In this document: positions 50,902 to 61,524 of the stretch, one piece after another
How the letters are laid out: every line of letters starts with the position of its first letter
Position numbering within the stretch: the stretch's first letter is position 1
DNA from: Streptomyces sp. LUP30
GTDB taxonomy: Bacteria; Actinomycetota; Actinomycetes; Streptomycetales; Streptomycetaceae
DNA length: 64,000 nucleotides
Direction of reading: 5' to 3'
Assembly (NCBI RefSeq): GCF_001746365.1
Contig: NZ_MJAJ01000004.1
Location: forward strand, 1 to 64,000
The notes under the pieces: model-generated
Seen by the model: the letters and a program-made list of their open reading frames with translations, nothing else
Told to the model about the DNA's origin: nothing
Databases searched by the model: none
Translations under genes and position numbers: made by a program

Positions 50902-51048
50902 ATTCCGGTCACACGGGGCTACTCGTGCGTAGTACCGGCACATGCGCTGGTTTCCCGCGATGTGGGCTTGTCTTGCCTCGAAAGCGGCAACGGTGATCGA
51001 ATGCTTCTTCGGCAACAAGTGGTGTCAAGTCGCGCAGGGGTGTCGTGG

Positions 51049-51939
51049 ATGTTCGGCCGTTGGCTGGGAAACCGTACGAACCGGGTGCAGCGGACGAGTC
51101 CCCTCGCGGCGGTCCACACCCCGGAGCACGCCGGGGTGCTGAGTTGCCGGGTGCTCGATCCGGTCAACGAGCCGGTGCCGCATGCGGAGTTCGCGGTGAG
51201 CGACACCACGGGACGCAAGGTGGTCAGCGGGGGAGCCGATCCCTTCGGGGCGTTCGTGACGACGGTGCCGGCGGGGGAGTACCGGCTCGCGGTGTCCGCC
51301 GAGGGATACACGCCCTACCGGGCGACCGCGACGGTCGCCGAGAACACCCTGGCCTCGCTCGGTGATGTGACACTCCAGGTGGCGCGGCCGCCGGAGCTTC
51401 CGGCGCCGGGGGACTGGGAGATAGAGCCGACGCACTCGTCGATCGGATTCACCGCTCGGCACATCGGGCTCGCCCGGATCCACGGGCGGTTCAACTCGTT
51501 CGCCGGGGCGGTGCGGATCGCCGAGCAGGTGGAGCAGTCGGCGATGCACGTGGTGATCGCCGCGGCGTCCATCGACACGAACGTCAGGATGCGGGACGAC
51601 CATCTGCGGTCCGCGGACTTCCTGGACGTCGAACGGTTTCCGACACTCGAGTTCTACAGCGAGCGGTTCGTGCACAAGGGCGGCAGCCGGTGGGCCGTCA
51701 CCGGGGCCCTGTCGCTGCACGGCGTGACGCGGACGGTCACGCTCGACACGGAGTATCTCGGGCTCGGCAGCGGCATGAACGGCGAGGCGCGGGCGGCCTG
51801 CCGCGCACGGACCGAGCTGCATCGGGACGACTTCACCGTCAGCTGGCAGACGATGCTGGCGCGGGGCATCGCCGTGGTCGGGCCCAGCATCGCCATAGAG
51901 CTGGACGTGCAGATCGTGCAGCAGGCGCCGGCGGCTTGA
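51049..51939 (+). CDS. YceI-family protein with N-terminal carboxypeptidase-regulatory-like domain
   Basis: 296 aa from ATG 51049 (AGGGG 8 bases upstream). Residues about 30-100 form a CarboxypepD_reg/prealbumin-like beta sandwich (LSCRVLDPVNEPVPHAEFAV … GEYRLAVSAEGYTPY). Residues about 120-296 form a YceI lipocalin-like domain (WEIEPTHSSIGFTARHIGLA, VVIAAASIDTNVRMRDDHLR, FPTLEFYSERF, LHGVTRTVTLDTEYLG), a fold that binds polyisoprenoid lipids. No signal peptide, so probably cytoplasmic. The two-domain fusion is common in actinomycetes. Confidence 0.9.
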   Translation: MFGRWLGNRTNRVQRTSPLAAVHTPEHAGVLSCRVLDPVNEPVPHAEFAVSDTTGRKVVSGGADPFGAFVTTVPAGEYRLAVSAEGYTPYRATATVAENTLASLGDVTLQVARPPELPAPGDWEIEPTHSSIGFTARHIGLARIHGRFNSFAGAVRIAEQVEQSAMHVVIAAASIDTNVRMRDDHLRSADFLDVERFPTLEFYSERFVHKGGSRWAVTGALSLHGVTRTVTLDTEYLGLGSGMNGEARAACRARTELHRDDFTVSWQTMLARGIAVVGPSIAIELDVQIVQQAPAA

Positions 51940-52030
51940 CCTTCGGCGCCCGGGCGGCGCAGGACCTCACCGCCTCGGGTTTCCCGGACCCGTGGCACGG
52001 CGCGTCCCGCGCATGTCGGAAGATGGCTCC

Positions 52031-52276
52031 GTGAGTGATGTGCGACATGTGCTGGTGCTGCCCGATCGCGAGGCGGCGGAGGCGGTGGCTCAGGAGCTCG
52101 GGGAGCGGTTCGGGGTGAACGAGGAACCGCGGATCGTCCGGGACGCCCTGGCCGGCGAGGACGACGCGGAGGACGCGCAGTGGCTCGTCCTGCTGCACGA
52201 CGAGGAACAGCGGCTCGACGTGGGGGCGCTGGACGGGTTCGCGGCGGAATGGGAGGGGTGGCGCGAGGACCCCTGA
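52031..52276 (+). CDS. Small acidic hypothetical protein
   Basis: 81 aa from GTG 52031 (GGAAG 9 bases upstream); ATG 52013 is an in-frame alternative. Alpha/beta sequence (VRHVLVLPDREAAEAVAQEL, PRIVRDALAGEDDAEDAQWL) with a very acidic second half. No recognised domain, and no membrane span. The stop is followed within 13 bases by a long phased repeat tract. Confidence 0.65.
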   Translation: MSDVRHVLVLPDREAAEAVAQELGERFGVNEEPRIVRDALAGEDDAEDAQWLVLLHDEEQRLDVGALDGFAAEWEGWREDP

Positions 52277-52288
52277 CCTCCGCCCCGG

Positions 52289-52456
52289 ACTCCCGGACTC
52301 CCGGACTCCCGGGCTTCCGGGCTTCCGGACTCCCTGACTCCCGGAGCCTCGGAGCCTCGGAGCCTCGGAGCCTCGGAGCCTCAGACTCACGGGCTCACGG
52401 ACTTCCGGGTCCTCGGAGCCTCGGATTCCCGGAGCCTCGGACTCCCGCGCTCCCGC
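52289..52456 (+). repeat. Phased 8-bp tandem repeat array (21 units)
   Basis: Twenty-one contiguous 8-mers in strict phase: ACTCCCGG x3, GCTTCCGG x2, variants, AGCCTCGG in runs of up to four, then ACTCCCGC and GCTCCCGC. The loose consensus is R-C/G-Y-Y-C-C-G-G. It occupies the first half of the 374-bp gap between the small acidic gene and holA. Confidence 0.93.
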
Positions 52457-52630
52457 GCTTCCTGGACCCCCGGAAGCCCCCTAGCCCCCGGCCCCTAGCC
52501 CCCCGGCCCCCGACCCCCGACCCCCAGCCCCCCGGCCCCCGGACCTCCAGGCCCCCGGACCCCCGGAAGCTCCCCAGGGCCCCCGGAAGCCCCCCCCGCA
52601 CCCCATCCGGCGTGGGTCGGGTGTCAGTGG
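52457..52630. other. C-run-rich intergenic tract
   Basis: Continuation of the previous array as loosely repeated CCCCCGG/CCCCCTAG units, with runs of up to nine C and alternating (T/G/A)AGCCCCC. No coding potential. On the other strand this is a G-run-rich sequence able to form quadruplexes. Confidence 0.7.
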
Positions 52631-52650
52631 GGCGTGGGATGCTTTCGGGG

Positions 52651-53640
52651 ATGGCCAGGAAGACTGCGAACGACGACCCTCTCGCCCCCGTGACGCTTGC
52701 CGTGGGCCAGGAGGACCTGCTGCTCGACCGTGCCGTGCAGGAGGTGGTGGCCGCCGCCAGGGCCGCCGACGCCGACACGGACGTACGGGATCTGAGTTCG
52801 GACCAGCTGCAGCCCGGCACCCTCGCCGAGCTGACCAGCCCGTCGCTCTTCGCGGAGCGCAAGGTCGTGGTCGTGCGCAACGCGCAGGATCTGTCCGCCG
52901 ACACGGTCAAGGACGTCAAGGCCTACCTCGGGGCGCCTGCCGAGGAAATCACGCTCGTGCTGCTGCACGCGGGCGGAGTCAAGGGCAAGGGGCTGCTGGA
53001 CGCCGCGCGCAAGGCGGGCGCGCGGGAGGTGGCCTGCCCGAAGATGACCAAGCCGGCGGACCGGCTGGCCTTCGTCAGACAGGAGTTCCGGGCGACCGGG
53101 CGGTCGGCCACGCCCGAGGCGTGCCAGGCGCTGGTCGACGCCATCGGCAGCGATCTGCGGGAGCTGGCGTCGGCCGTCTCCCAGCTCGTCGCCGACGTCG
53201 AGGGGACCATCGACGAGGCCGTGGTCGGGCGCTACTACACCGGGCGGGCCGAGGCGTCGAGCTTCACCGTCGCCGACCGGGCGGTGGAGGGGCGGGCCGC
53301 CGAGGCGCTGGAGGCGCTGCGCTGGTCGCTGGCCACCGGCGTCGCGCCCGTGCTCATCACCAGCGCACTCGCCCAGGGCGTTCGGGCCATCGGCAAGCTG
53401 TCCTCCGCGCGCGGCGGTCGCCCTGCGGACCTCGCGCGCGAGCTGGGCATGCCGCCCTGGAAGATCGACCGTGTGCGACAGCAGATGCGCGGCTGGACGC
53501 CGGACGGGGTGTCCGTCGCGCTGCGGGCCGTTGCCGAGGCGGACGCCGGAGTGAAGGGCGGCGGCGACGATCCCGAGTACGCGCTGGAGAAGGCGGTCGT
53601 GACCATCGCGCGGGCCGCCCGTTCCGGCGGACGCGGCTAG
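52651..53640 (+). CDS. holA: DNA polymerase III subunit delta
   Basis: 329 aa, the clamp-loader subunit that opens the sliding clamp. The N-terminal region follows the family (LAVGQEDLLLDRAVQEVV, LAELTSPSLFAERKVVVVRN), with FRATGRSATPEACQALVDAIG in the middle and a C-terminal collar domain (ALEALRWSLATGVAPVLITS … ARELGMPPWKIDRVRQQM). ATG 52651 has no clear Shine-Dalgarno. GATGCT, a weak -10 match, ends 7 bases before it. Confidence 0.94.
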   Translation: MARKTANDDPLAPVTLAVGQEDLLLDRAVQEVVAAARAADADTDVRDLSSDQLQPGTLAELTSPSLFAERKVVVVRNAQDLSADTVKDVKAYLGAPAEEITLVLLHAGGVKGKGLLDAARKAGAREVACPKMTKPADRLAFVRQEFRATGRSATPEACQALVDAIGSDLRELASAVSQLVADVEGTIDEAVVGRYYTGRAEASSFTVADRAVEGRAAEALEALRWSLATGVAPVLITSALAQGVRAIGKLSSARGGRPADLARELGMPPWKIDRVRQQMRGWTPDGVSVALRAVAEADAGVKGGGDDPEYALEKAVVTIARAARSGGRG

Positions 53641-53735
53641 CCGGCCCGGCTCACCGGAGCACCGTCCCCGCCCACTGGCGTCGGCCACGCCACCCCGCGC
53701 TGCCACCACCGCTCCCCCCCCCATCAGCCAGGCCA

Positions 53736-53810
53736 CCTCCCCCTCCCCGAAAGCTTCCCCCTCGCCCCTCCTCCTCCCTCTCCCCGTCCCCGTCCCCCTC
53801 CCCCTTCTCC
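53736..53810 (+). repeat. Polypyrimidine tract
   Basis: 75 nt with only eight purines, made of CTCC/CCCT/CCCGT units with short runs of C. It lies in the 263-bp gap between holA and the SnoaL-like gene. The remainder of the gap contains no recognisable gene. Confidence 0.8.
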
Positions 53811-53903
53811 GATCCGGGCTGATCCACTGGCCCTTCCCTCGCAGGGGAGGAGAATCGGACGTGGCAGCCGACATCGCCGGCGCATGTGAAAGGGGCGATC
53901 GAC

Positions 53904-54299
53904 ATGGCTGAACACCCGCACGCAGTCCTGATCCGCCGGGGCTACGACGCTTTCTCCCGCGGGGACATGGACTCCCTGCGCGGGATGATGACGGGCGACT
54001 GTACGCACCACGTGCCCGGGTCCCACCCGCTCTCCGGGGACTTCAAGGGCCTCGACGCGATCACGGACATGTACGGCAAGCTCTTCTCGGAGACGGCCGG
54101 GACGATGCGCGTCGAGTTGCGCAACGTGCTGGTCGACGGGCGAGGGCATGCCGTGGCTGTGCACCGCTCCACCGCCGACCGCAACGGCAAGCACCTGGAG
54201 GAGGACGGGTGCATCGTCTTCCGGATCGTCGGCGACAAGATCACGGATCTCGACGAGTGTGTGCAGGACATGGACACGGTCAACGACTTCTGGTCGTGA
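53904..54299 (+). CDS. SnoaL-like/NTF2-fold protein
   Basis: 131 aa from ATG 53904, with AAGGGG 8 bases upstream. The NTF2-like cone fold is suggested by VLIRRGYDAFSRGDMDSLRG, DFKGLDAITDMYGKLF, NVLVDGRGHAVAVHRSTADR and EEDGCIVFRIVGDKITDLDE. The superfamily includes polyketide cyclases, isomerases and non-catalytic binding proteins. A histidine pair in DCTHHVPG could be part of a pocket. No pathway context. Confidence 0.85.
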   Translation: MAEHPHAVLIRRGYDAFSRGDMDSLRGMMTGDCTHHVPGSHPLSGDFKGLDAITDMYGKLFSETAGTMRVELRNVLVDGRGHAVAVHRSTADRNGKHLEEDGCIVFRIVGDKITDLDECVQDMDTVNDFWS

Positions 54300-54303
54300 C
54301 GAA

Positions 54304-54351
54304 GCGCGAGGCCGTGATGGCGCAAGGCCGTGACGGTGCGAGGCCGTGACG
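54304..54351 (+). repeat. 16-bp tandem repeat, three copies
   Basis: Three consecutive 16-mers (54304-54319, 54320-54335, 54336-54351) of the form GCGCGAGGCCGTGATG with one to three changes each. The last copy pairs with the following GGCCTCG (54356-54362) to make a hairpin, so the repeat may work as a terminator for the SnoaL-like gene. Confidence 0.9.
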
Positions 54352-54396
54352 GCGCGGCCTCGTGACCTCCGGGAACGGCGAAGAATCCGGCGCATG

Positions 54397-54448
54397 CCGA
54401 AGACCCCGGCTCACGCCCTGGGGAAGGGCGGGGTGCCGGGGTCTTCGG
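54397..54448. terminator. Bidirectional terminator before rpsT
   Basis: A perfect 14-bp stem (54397-54410 with 54435-54448) with an additional inner stem CGCCCT/AGGGCG. It lies between the convergent SnoaL-like gene (+) and rpsT (-). The remaining ~160 bases to the rpsT stop contain a weaker hairpin (54499-54508 with 54531-54540) and no gene. Confidence 0.85.
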
Positions 54449-54610
54449 TACAGGCCTGCAAGCTCGTTCAGAGCCTGCTCTTGCCTGTTCAAGCTGGTGA
54501 GCCCGTACCCGCGTGGCGAACGCAGGCCGCGTACAGGCTCGGGGTGCCGGACGGGAGCGGATGAGAGGGCCCGCTCTGGATCCCTCCGGCGATCAGATCA
54601 GTTGAGGGGT

Positions 54611-54877
54611 TCAGCCCTTGAGGGTGGCGACCTTGGAAGCAAGCGCCGACTTCTTGTTGGCGGCCTGGTTCTTGTGGATGACGCCCTTCGAGACGGCCTT
54701 GTCGAGCTGACGCGCGGCAGCGCGCTGGTACTCGGTGGCCTTCTCGACGTCACCCGCGGCAGCGGCCTCGCGGGCCTTGCGGATCGCGGTCTTCAGGGAG
54801 GACTTGACGGCCTTGTTGCGCAGCCGGGCCTTCTCGTTGGTCTTGATCCGCTTGATCTGGGACTTGATGTTCGCCAC
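54611..54877 (-). CDS. rpsT: 30S ribosomal protein S20
   Basis: 88 aa bS20, a primary 16S rRNA-binding protein. The Lys/Arg/Ala-rich helical sequence opens [20 protein letters not shown] and contains [20 protein letters not shown]. The start is GTG 54877 with AAAGG 8 bases upstream. Divergent from lepA across ~220 bp that must carry both promoters. Confidence 0.98.
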   Translation of the reverse strand: MANIKSQIKRIKTNEKARLRNKAVKSSLKTAIRKAREAAAAGDVEKATEYQRAAARQLDKAVSKGVIHKNQAANKKSALASKVATLKG

Positions 54878-55098
54878 GAATGAGCCTTTGCAGGTTCAGG
54901 CGCGAGGCCGTGAAGGTCCCGTGCCAGGTGATTTTCTGAGGTGTGCCTCGCGCTGAGAGGGCATGAGACACAGCTGCCCAGACTACCAGTGGTGCCGCGA
55001 GTGGCCCAAACCGGTCCCCGGTCGCCGCCCATGGGACCATGGAGCCTACGTATCGATCCGACCCGAGGCATAAGGCGCCTCAAGAGACAGGACCCTGC

Positions 55099-56967
55099 GT
55101 GCCCGCGACCCCTAAGACCGTGCCCGAGCCGAGCCGTACCGCCCCGGCTCTGATCCGCAATTTCTGCATCATCGCGCACATCGACCACGGCAAGTCCACG
55201 CTCGCCGACCGGATGCTCCAGCTGACCGGTGTGGTCGAGCAGCGGCAGATGCGTGCTCAGTACCTCGACCGGATGGACATCGAGCGCGAGCGCGGCATCA
55301 CGATCAAGTCCCAGGCCGTGCGCCTGCCCTGGGCCCCGACTCAGGATCCGGGCAACACGCACATCCTCAACATGATCGACACCCCGGGGCACGTCGACTT
55401 CACGTACGAGGTCTCGCGGTCGCTCGCGGCCTGCGAGGGGACGGTCCTCCTCGTCGACGCCGCCCAGGGCATCGAGGCCCAGACCCTCGCCAACCTCTAC
55501 CTGGCGATGGAGAACGACCTCACGATCATCCCCGTGCTGAACAAGATCGATCTGCCGGCCGCGCAGCCCGAGAAGTTCGCCGAGGAGCTCGCGAACCTGG
55601 TCGGCTGCGACCCGGACGACGTGCTGCGGGTGTCCGCCAAGACCGGTCTCGGCGTCGACGCGCTGCTCGACAAGGTCGTCAGGGAGATCCCGGCGCCGGT
55701 CGGCGTCGCCGACGCCCCCGCCCGCGCGATGATCTTCGACTCGGTCTACGACTCCTACCGCGGCGTCGTGACGTACGTCCGTGTCATCGACGGTCAGCTC
55801 AACAAGCGCGAGCGCATCCGCATGATGTCGACGAACGCGACGCACGAGCTGCTGGAGATCGGCACCAACTCGCCCGAGATGCTCTCCGCGGACGGCCTCG
55901 GCGTGGGCGAGGTGGGGTACCTGATCACCGGCGTGAAGGACGTCCGCCAGTCCAAGGTCGGCGACACCATCACCACCCTGCACAAGGGGGCGACCCAGGC
56001 CCTCGGCGGTTACAAGGACCCCAAGCCGATGGTCTTCTCGGGTCTGTATCCGCTGGACGGCTCGGACTACCCCGAGCTGCGCGAGGCCCTCGACAAGCTG
56101 CAGCTCAACGACGCCGCGCTGGTCTACGAGCCGGAGACCTCGGCCGCACTGGGCTTCGGCTTCCGCGTCGGCTTCCTCGGCCTGCTGCACCTCGACGTGA
56201 TCCGTGAGCGGCTGGAGCGCGAGTTCGGCCTCGACCTCATCGCCACCGCGCCGAACGTGGTCTACCGGGTGCTCATGGAGGACGGCTCCGAGCACGTCGT
56301 CACCAACCCGAGCGAGTTCCCCGAGGGGAAGCTCTCGGAGGTGTACGAGCCGGTCGTGCGCGCCACCATCCTGGCGCCGAGCGAGTTCATCGGCTCGATC
56401 ATGGAGCTGTGCCAGACCCGGCGCGGTGTGCTGCTCGGCATGGACTATCTCTCCGAGGACCGCGTCGAGATCCGTTACACGCTGCCCCTCGCGGAGATCG
56501 TCTTCGACTTCTTCGACCAGCTGAAGTCCAAGACCCGTGGCTACGCCTCGCTCGACTACGAGCCCACCGGCGAGCAGACCTCCAGCCTGGTCAAGGTCGA
56601 CATCCTGCTGCACGGCGACAAGGTCGACGCGTTCTCGGCCATCACCCACAAGGACGCCGCGTACGCCTACGGTGTGCGGCTGGTCGCCAAGTTGCGCGAG
56701 CTCATCCCGCGGCAGGCCTTCGAGGTGCCCATCCAGGCGGCCATCGGCTCCCGGGTCATCGCCCGCGAGACCATCCGCGCCATCCGCAAGGACGTCCTCG
56801 CCAAGTGCTACGGCGGTGACATCTCCCGGAAGCGCAAGCTGCTGGAGAAGCAGAAGGAAGGCAAGAAGCGGATGAAGATGGTGGGTTCCGTGGAGGTTCC
56901 GCAGGAGGCCTTCATCGCCGTCCTGAGCAGTGACGACAGCGCGGGATCCGGCAAGGCCAAGAAATAG
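55099..56967 (+). CDS. lepA: Elongation factor 4 (LepA), back-translocating GTPase
   Basis: 622 aa translational GTPase. G motifs: AHIDHGKST at 26-34, [15 protein letters not shown]. It lacks EF-G domain IV and ends in the LepA-specific C-terminal domain ([25 protein letters not shown]). GTG 55099 has AGGA 6 bases upstream. Acts on stalled or mistranslocated ribosomes. Divergent from rpsT, as in many actinobacteria. Confidence 0.98.
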   Translation: MPATPKTVPEPSRTAPALIRNFCIIAHIDHGKSTLADRMLQLTGVVEQRQMRAQYLDRMDIERERGITIKSQAVRLPWAPTQDPGNTHILNMIDTPGHVDFTYEVSRSLAACEGTVLLVDAAQGIEAQTLANLYLAMENDLTIIPVLNKIDLPAAQPEKFAEELANLVGCDPDDVLRVSAKTGLGVDALLDKVVREIPAPVGVADAPARAMIFDSVYDSYRGVVTYVRVIDGQLNKRERIRMMSTNATHELLEIGTNSPEMLSADGLGVGEVGYLITGVKDVRQSKVGDTITTLHKGATQALGGYKDPKPMVFSGLYPLDGSDYPELREALDKLQLNDAALVYEPETSAALGFGFRVGFLGLLHLDVIRERLEREFGLDLIATAPNVVYRVLMEDGSEHVVTNPSEFPEGKLSEVYEPVVRATILAPSEFIGSIMELCQTRRGVLLGMDYLSEDRVEIRYTLPLAEIVFDFFDQLKSKTRGYASLDYEPTGEQTSSLVKVDILLHGDKVDAFSAITHKDAAYAYGVRLVAKLRELIPRQAFEVPIQAAIGSRVIARETIRAIRKDVLAKCYGGDISRKRKLLEKQKEGKKRMKMVGSVEVPQEAFIAVLSSDDSAGSGKAKK

Positions 56968-56986
56968 CCCTTTCGGCGCAGGAGTC

Positions 56987-57020
56987 CAGGGCCCGTCGTG
57001 CGTGAGCGCGACGGGCCCTG
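56987..57020 (+). terminator. lepA terminator
   Basis: A perfect 12-bp stem (56987-56998 with 57009-57020) 19 bases after the lepA stop. Confidence 0.82.
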
Positions 57021-57080
57021 TCCCTGTATCCAGGAGAAAGTGACGGTCCGGAGCCCCTTACGCGCTGGCCAGTCGCCCTC

Positions 57081-57148
57081 TACTCTGATCCCTGCTCGGT
57101 AGTTACTCGTGAGTTAAACAACAGCCGCGGTCAACAACAGCCACCGTC
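57081..57148 (+). promoter_or_regulatory. Promoter/operator region of the acyl-CoA ligase
   Basis: TACTCT (57081-57086) is a plausible -10 box. Fifteen bases later the near-palindrome GTTACTC-GT-GAGTTAA (57102-57117) looks like a TetR-family operator of the kind that controls fatty-acid genes. It is followed by two tandem 16-mers (57117-57132 and 57133-57148) beginning AACAACAGCC. Confidence 0.5.
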
Positions 57149-57214
57149 AACACAAGCCGCGTCGAACGACGCCGCAACGAGCCAGCCGCTCCGTCGCGGG
57201 CCCCGGAGGATGTC

Positions 57215-59089
<1,875 letters not shown>

Positions 59090-59104
59090 CGCGGGGCGTG
59101 GGCG

Positions 59105-59136
59105 GGGGCGGAATCCGAATGCTCGGATTCCGCCCC
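59105..59136 (+). terminator. Acyl-CoA ligase terminator
   Basis: A perfect 14-bp stem (59105-59118 with 59123-59136) with loop ATGC. Confidence 0.85.
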
Positions 59137-59276
59137 TCAACCGTGCGTCATCGAACATTCGCGTACACCCGCGCGCCATGCTTCGCGTCCAGGACGGCCC
59201 AGTTCGGTAACCCAGCGCTCATGGCCGGGACCGGTCTGTCACCCTGTGGGCATCCGAACCGTCCGGGGAGCTGCGC

Positions 59277-61451
59277 ATGGGGGCCATTCCGACGCAACGG
59301 GAGACCGTCTCCCGGGCCGGCGGCGCGCCCGCGCACGCGCCCGGGCTCCCGTCGATCCGCGCCTCTCTGGCCGGGAGCCCCCTCGCGCCCGGCGCCGCCC
59401 GCGATCTGGTCCGCGCCGCGCTGACGGAATGGGCGGGAGCGGGCCGGCCGACGGCCGAGGAGCTCGGCGAGCGTCTCGCCCAGGACGCGATACTCGTCGT
59501 CAGCGAGCTCGTCACCAACGCCGTCGTGCACGCCGGCACCGATGTGGAGCTGGTGTGCCGCCTGGAGGAGGAGCCCGGCCGCCCCGACGGCTGTCCGGCG
59601 GTCGTCGTCGAGGTCGGCGACCACCATCCGTCCCGTGCCCCGCGCGACGACGCCGGCGAGACGCCGTACGAGATGCCGGAGTACGGCCGCGGTCTGCGCC
59701 TGGTCGCCACGCTCGCCGAGGCCTGGGGAGTGACGTACCGCAGGGGGACGAAGACGATCTGGGCCCGCCTGCTGCCCACGGCTGAGCCTCCGGACCCCAC
59801 TTCCGACGCCGCCTTCGACCCGGCCCTCGATCCCGCCTTCGCCCCCGCGCTCGCCCTCGACTCCGCCCTCGACTTCGATCCGGGGTTCGGGCTCGGCGGT
59901 GACGAGCACGGTCCCACCGGCCCCGGACACGACGGCCTCCCGGATCTCGCCGGCCTCGGACACAGCGGCGTCGGACATGACGGCGGCGGGCACGGCGGCC
60001 CCGATGACGGCGGTCTCGCGGGGCCGTCGGTCCGCGGGCAGGCTCACCCGGCCGCAACCCCCGCGGCAACCGGCGCCTCTGCCTCGGCCTCTGCCTGTGC
60101 GTCTGCCTCCGCAGGCCGGCCCGCGGGCCTCGCGGCCGGGTCGCAGCCCGTCGCCCGGGGCGACCGGGACTGGCTCAACCGCGGCGCCCTCTCCTTCCTC
60201 GCCGAGGCCTCCGACCTGCTCGCCGGGCAGCTCGACGAGGACCTGGTGGCGGCGCTCACCGGACAGCTGGTCGTGCCGAGGCTCGCCGACTGGTGCGCGG
60301 TGTGGCTGGAGGACGAGGTCAGCGGGAGCGGCGAGTGGGCCGGCGGGCCGGGACCGCGGCTGGCCCGGGTCTGGCACGCCAGCGAGAACCGCATCGAGGA
60401 GCTGCGCGGGGCCCTGGAGAAAGGTCCCCCCTCCCCGCCCGACGGCGGTCCGCGTTCCGGGCCCGAGCTGTTCCCGTGGCCCGGCGCGGCGCTCGGCCCG
60501 CACGGCGCGTCGCTCGCCTACCGGTTGGTCGCCGGCGGCCGTCCGCTGGGCACGCTGGTGATCGGGCGCGCCGGACCGGACGTCTTCCCCGACGAGGTCA
60601 CCGGGCTCGTCGAGGACCTCGGCCGCCGGGTGGCGCTGGCCATCGGGGCGGCCCGTCAGTACGCCCGCCAGGCCACCATCAGCGCCGTCCTCCAACGCGG
60701 GCTGCTGCCCGGCGCGGTCGCCGAGATCCCGGGCGTGCGCAGCGCCCTCGTCTACGAGCCGCGCGAGCAGGGCGGGCCGAGCGGCGACTTCTACGACCTG
60801 TTCCCGGCGGGGGACGGCCGCTGGTGTTTCGCGGTGGGCGATGTGCAGGGCAAGGGGCCGGAGGCGGCCGTGGTCATCGGTCTGGCCCGGCCGTGGCTGC
60901 GGCTGCTGGCCCGCGAGGGCTACGGCGTCGCCGACGTGCTGGACCGGCTCAACCAGCTGCTCCTCGACGACGCGACCGAGGCCGCCGACGCCGCCGCCCG
61001 CGCCTTCGTCGGGCCCGTCGTACCGGGGGAGGGCCCGCAGACCCGGTTCCTCTCCCTCCTCTACGGCGAACTGGCCCCCTTCGAGGGCGGCGTGCGCTGC
61101 ACCCTGGCCTCCGCCGGACACCCGCTGCCGCTGCTGCTCGGCCCGGACGGCTCGGTCGCCACGGCCGGGCACCCGCAGACCCTGCTGGGAGTCATCGAGG
61201 ACGTCGCCTACACCTGCGACAGCCTGCGGCTGCGGCCCGGCGACACCCTGCTGTGCGTCACGGACGGCGTCACCGAACGGCGGTCGGGCCTGCGCCAGTT
61301 CGACGACGAAGGCGGGCTCGCCACCGCGCTGGCGGGCTGTGTGGGCCTCGACGCGGACCTGATCGCGGAGCGGATCCGGGGCCTGGTCCACGCGTTCGGC
61401 GAACGGCCTCCCGAGGACGACCTGGCCCTGCTGGTGCTCCAGGCGGAGTAG
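59277..61451 (+). CDS. HATPase-GAF-PP2C (SpoIIE-type) phosphatase
   Basis: 724 aa. N-terminal RsbW-like ATPase domain (about 30-170; N-box SELVTNAVVHA at 76-86; G-box region EYGRGLRLVATLAE). A ~130-residue low-complexity linker of Asp/Ala/Phe and Gly/His repeats follows. Then a GAF-like sensor (about 300-460, ending RVALAIGAARQYARQATISA) and a PP2C/SpoIIE phosphatase domain with metal-binding D504 (SGDFYDLF), D663 (TDGVTER) and D714/D715. Such proteins act on anti-anti-sigma factors; carrying both kinase-like and phosphatase domains could let one protein set the phosphorylation level. ATG 59277 has GGGGAG 6 bases upstream. No sigma or anti-sigma gene lies nearby. Confidence 0.93.
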   Translation: MGAIPTQRETVSRAGGAPAHAPGLPSIRASLAGSPLAPGAARDLVRAALTEWAGAGRPTAEELGERLAQDAILVVSELVTNAVVHAGTDVELVCRLEEEPGRPDGCPAVVVEVGDHHPSRAPRDDAGETPYEMPEYGRGLRLVATLAEAWGVTYRRGTKTIWARLLPTAEPPDPTSDAAFDPALDPAFAPALALDSALDFDPGFGLGGDEHGPTGPGHDGLPDLAGLGHSGVGHDGGGHGGPDDGGLAGPSVRGQAHPAATPAATGASASASACASASAGRPAGLAAGSQPVARGDRDWLNRGALSFLAEASDLLAGQLDEDLVAALTGQLVVPRLADWCAVWLEDEVSGSGEWAGGPGPRLARVWHASENRIEELRGALEKGPPSPPDGGPRSGPELFPWPGAALGPHGASLAYRLVAGGRPLGTLVIGRAGPDVFPDEVTGLVEDLGRRVALAIGAARQYARQATISAVLQRGLLPGAVAEIPGVRSALVYEPREQGGPSGDFYDLFPAGDGRWCFAVGDVQGKGPEAAVVIGLARPWLRLLAREGYGVADVLDRLNQLLLDDATEAADAAARAFVGPVVPGEGPQTRFLSLLYGELAPFEGGVRCTLASAGHPLPLLLGPDGSVATAGHPQTLLGVIEDVAYTCDSLRLRPGDTLLCVTDGVTERRSGLRQFDDEGGLATALAGCVGLDADLIAERIRGLVHAFGERPPEDDLALLVLQAE

Positions 61452-61524
61452 CGCTCGCCCCGGCGACCGCGGGGTCGGGCGGGGGAGAACGGATGTCCGG
61501 CCCTGCGGATGTATCGTCCGGTTC

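Noticed and set aside
52289..52456. Possible CRISPR array
   Set aside because: Units are 8 bp with no spacers, and there is no cas gene in the window.
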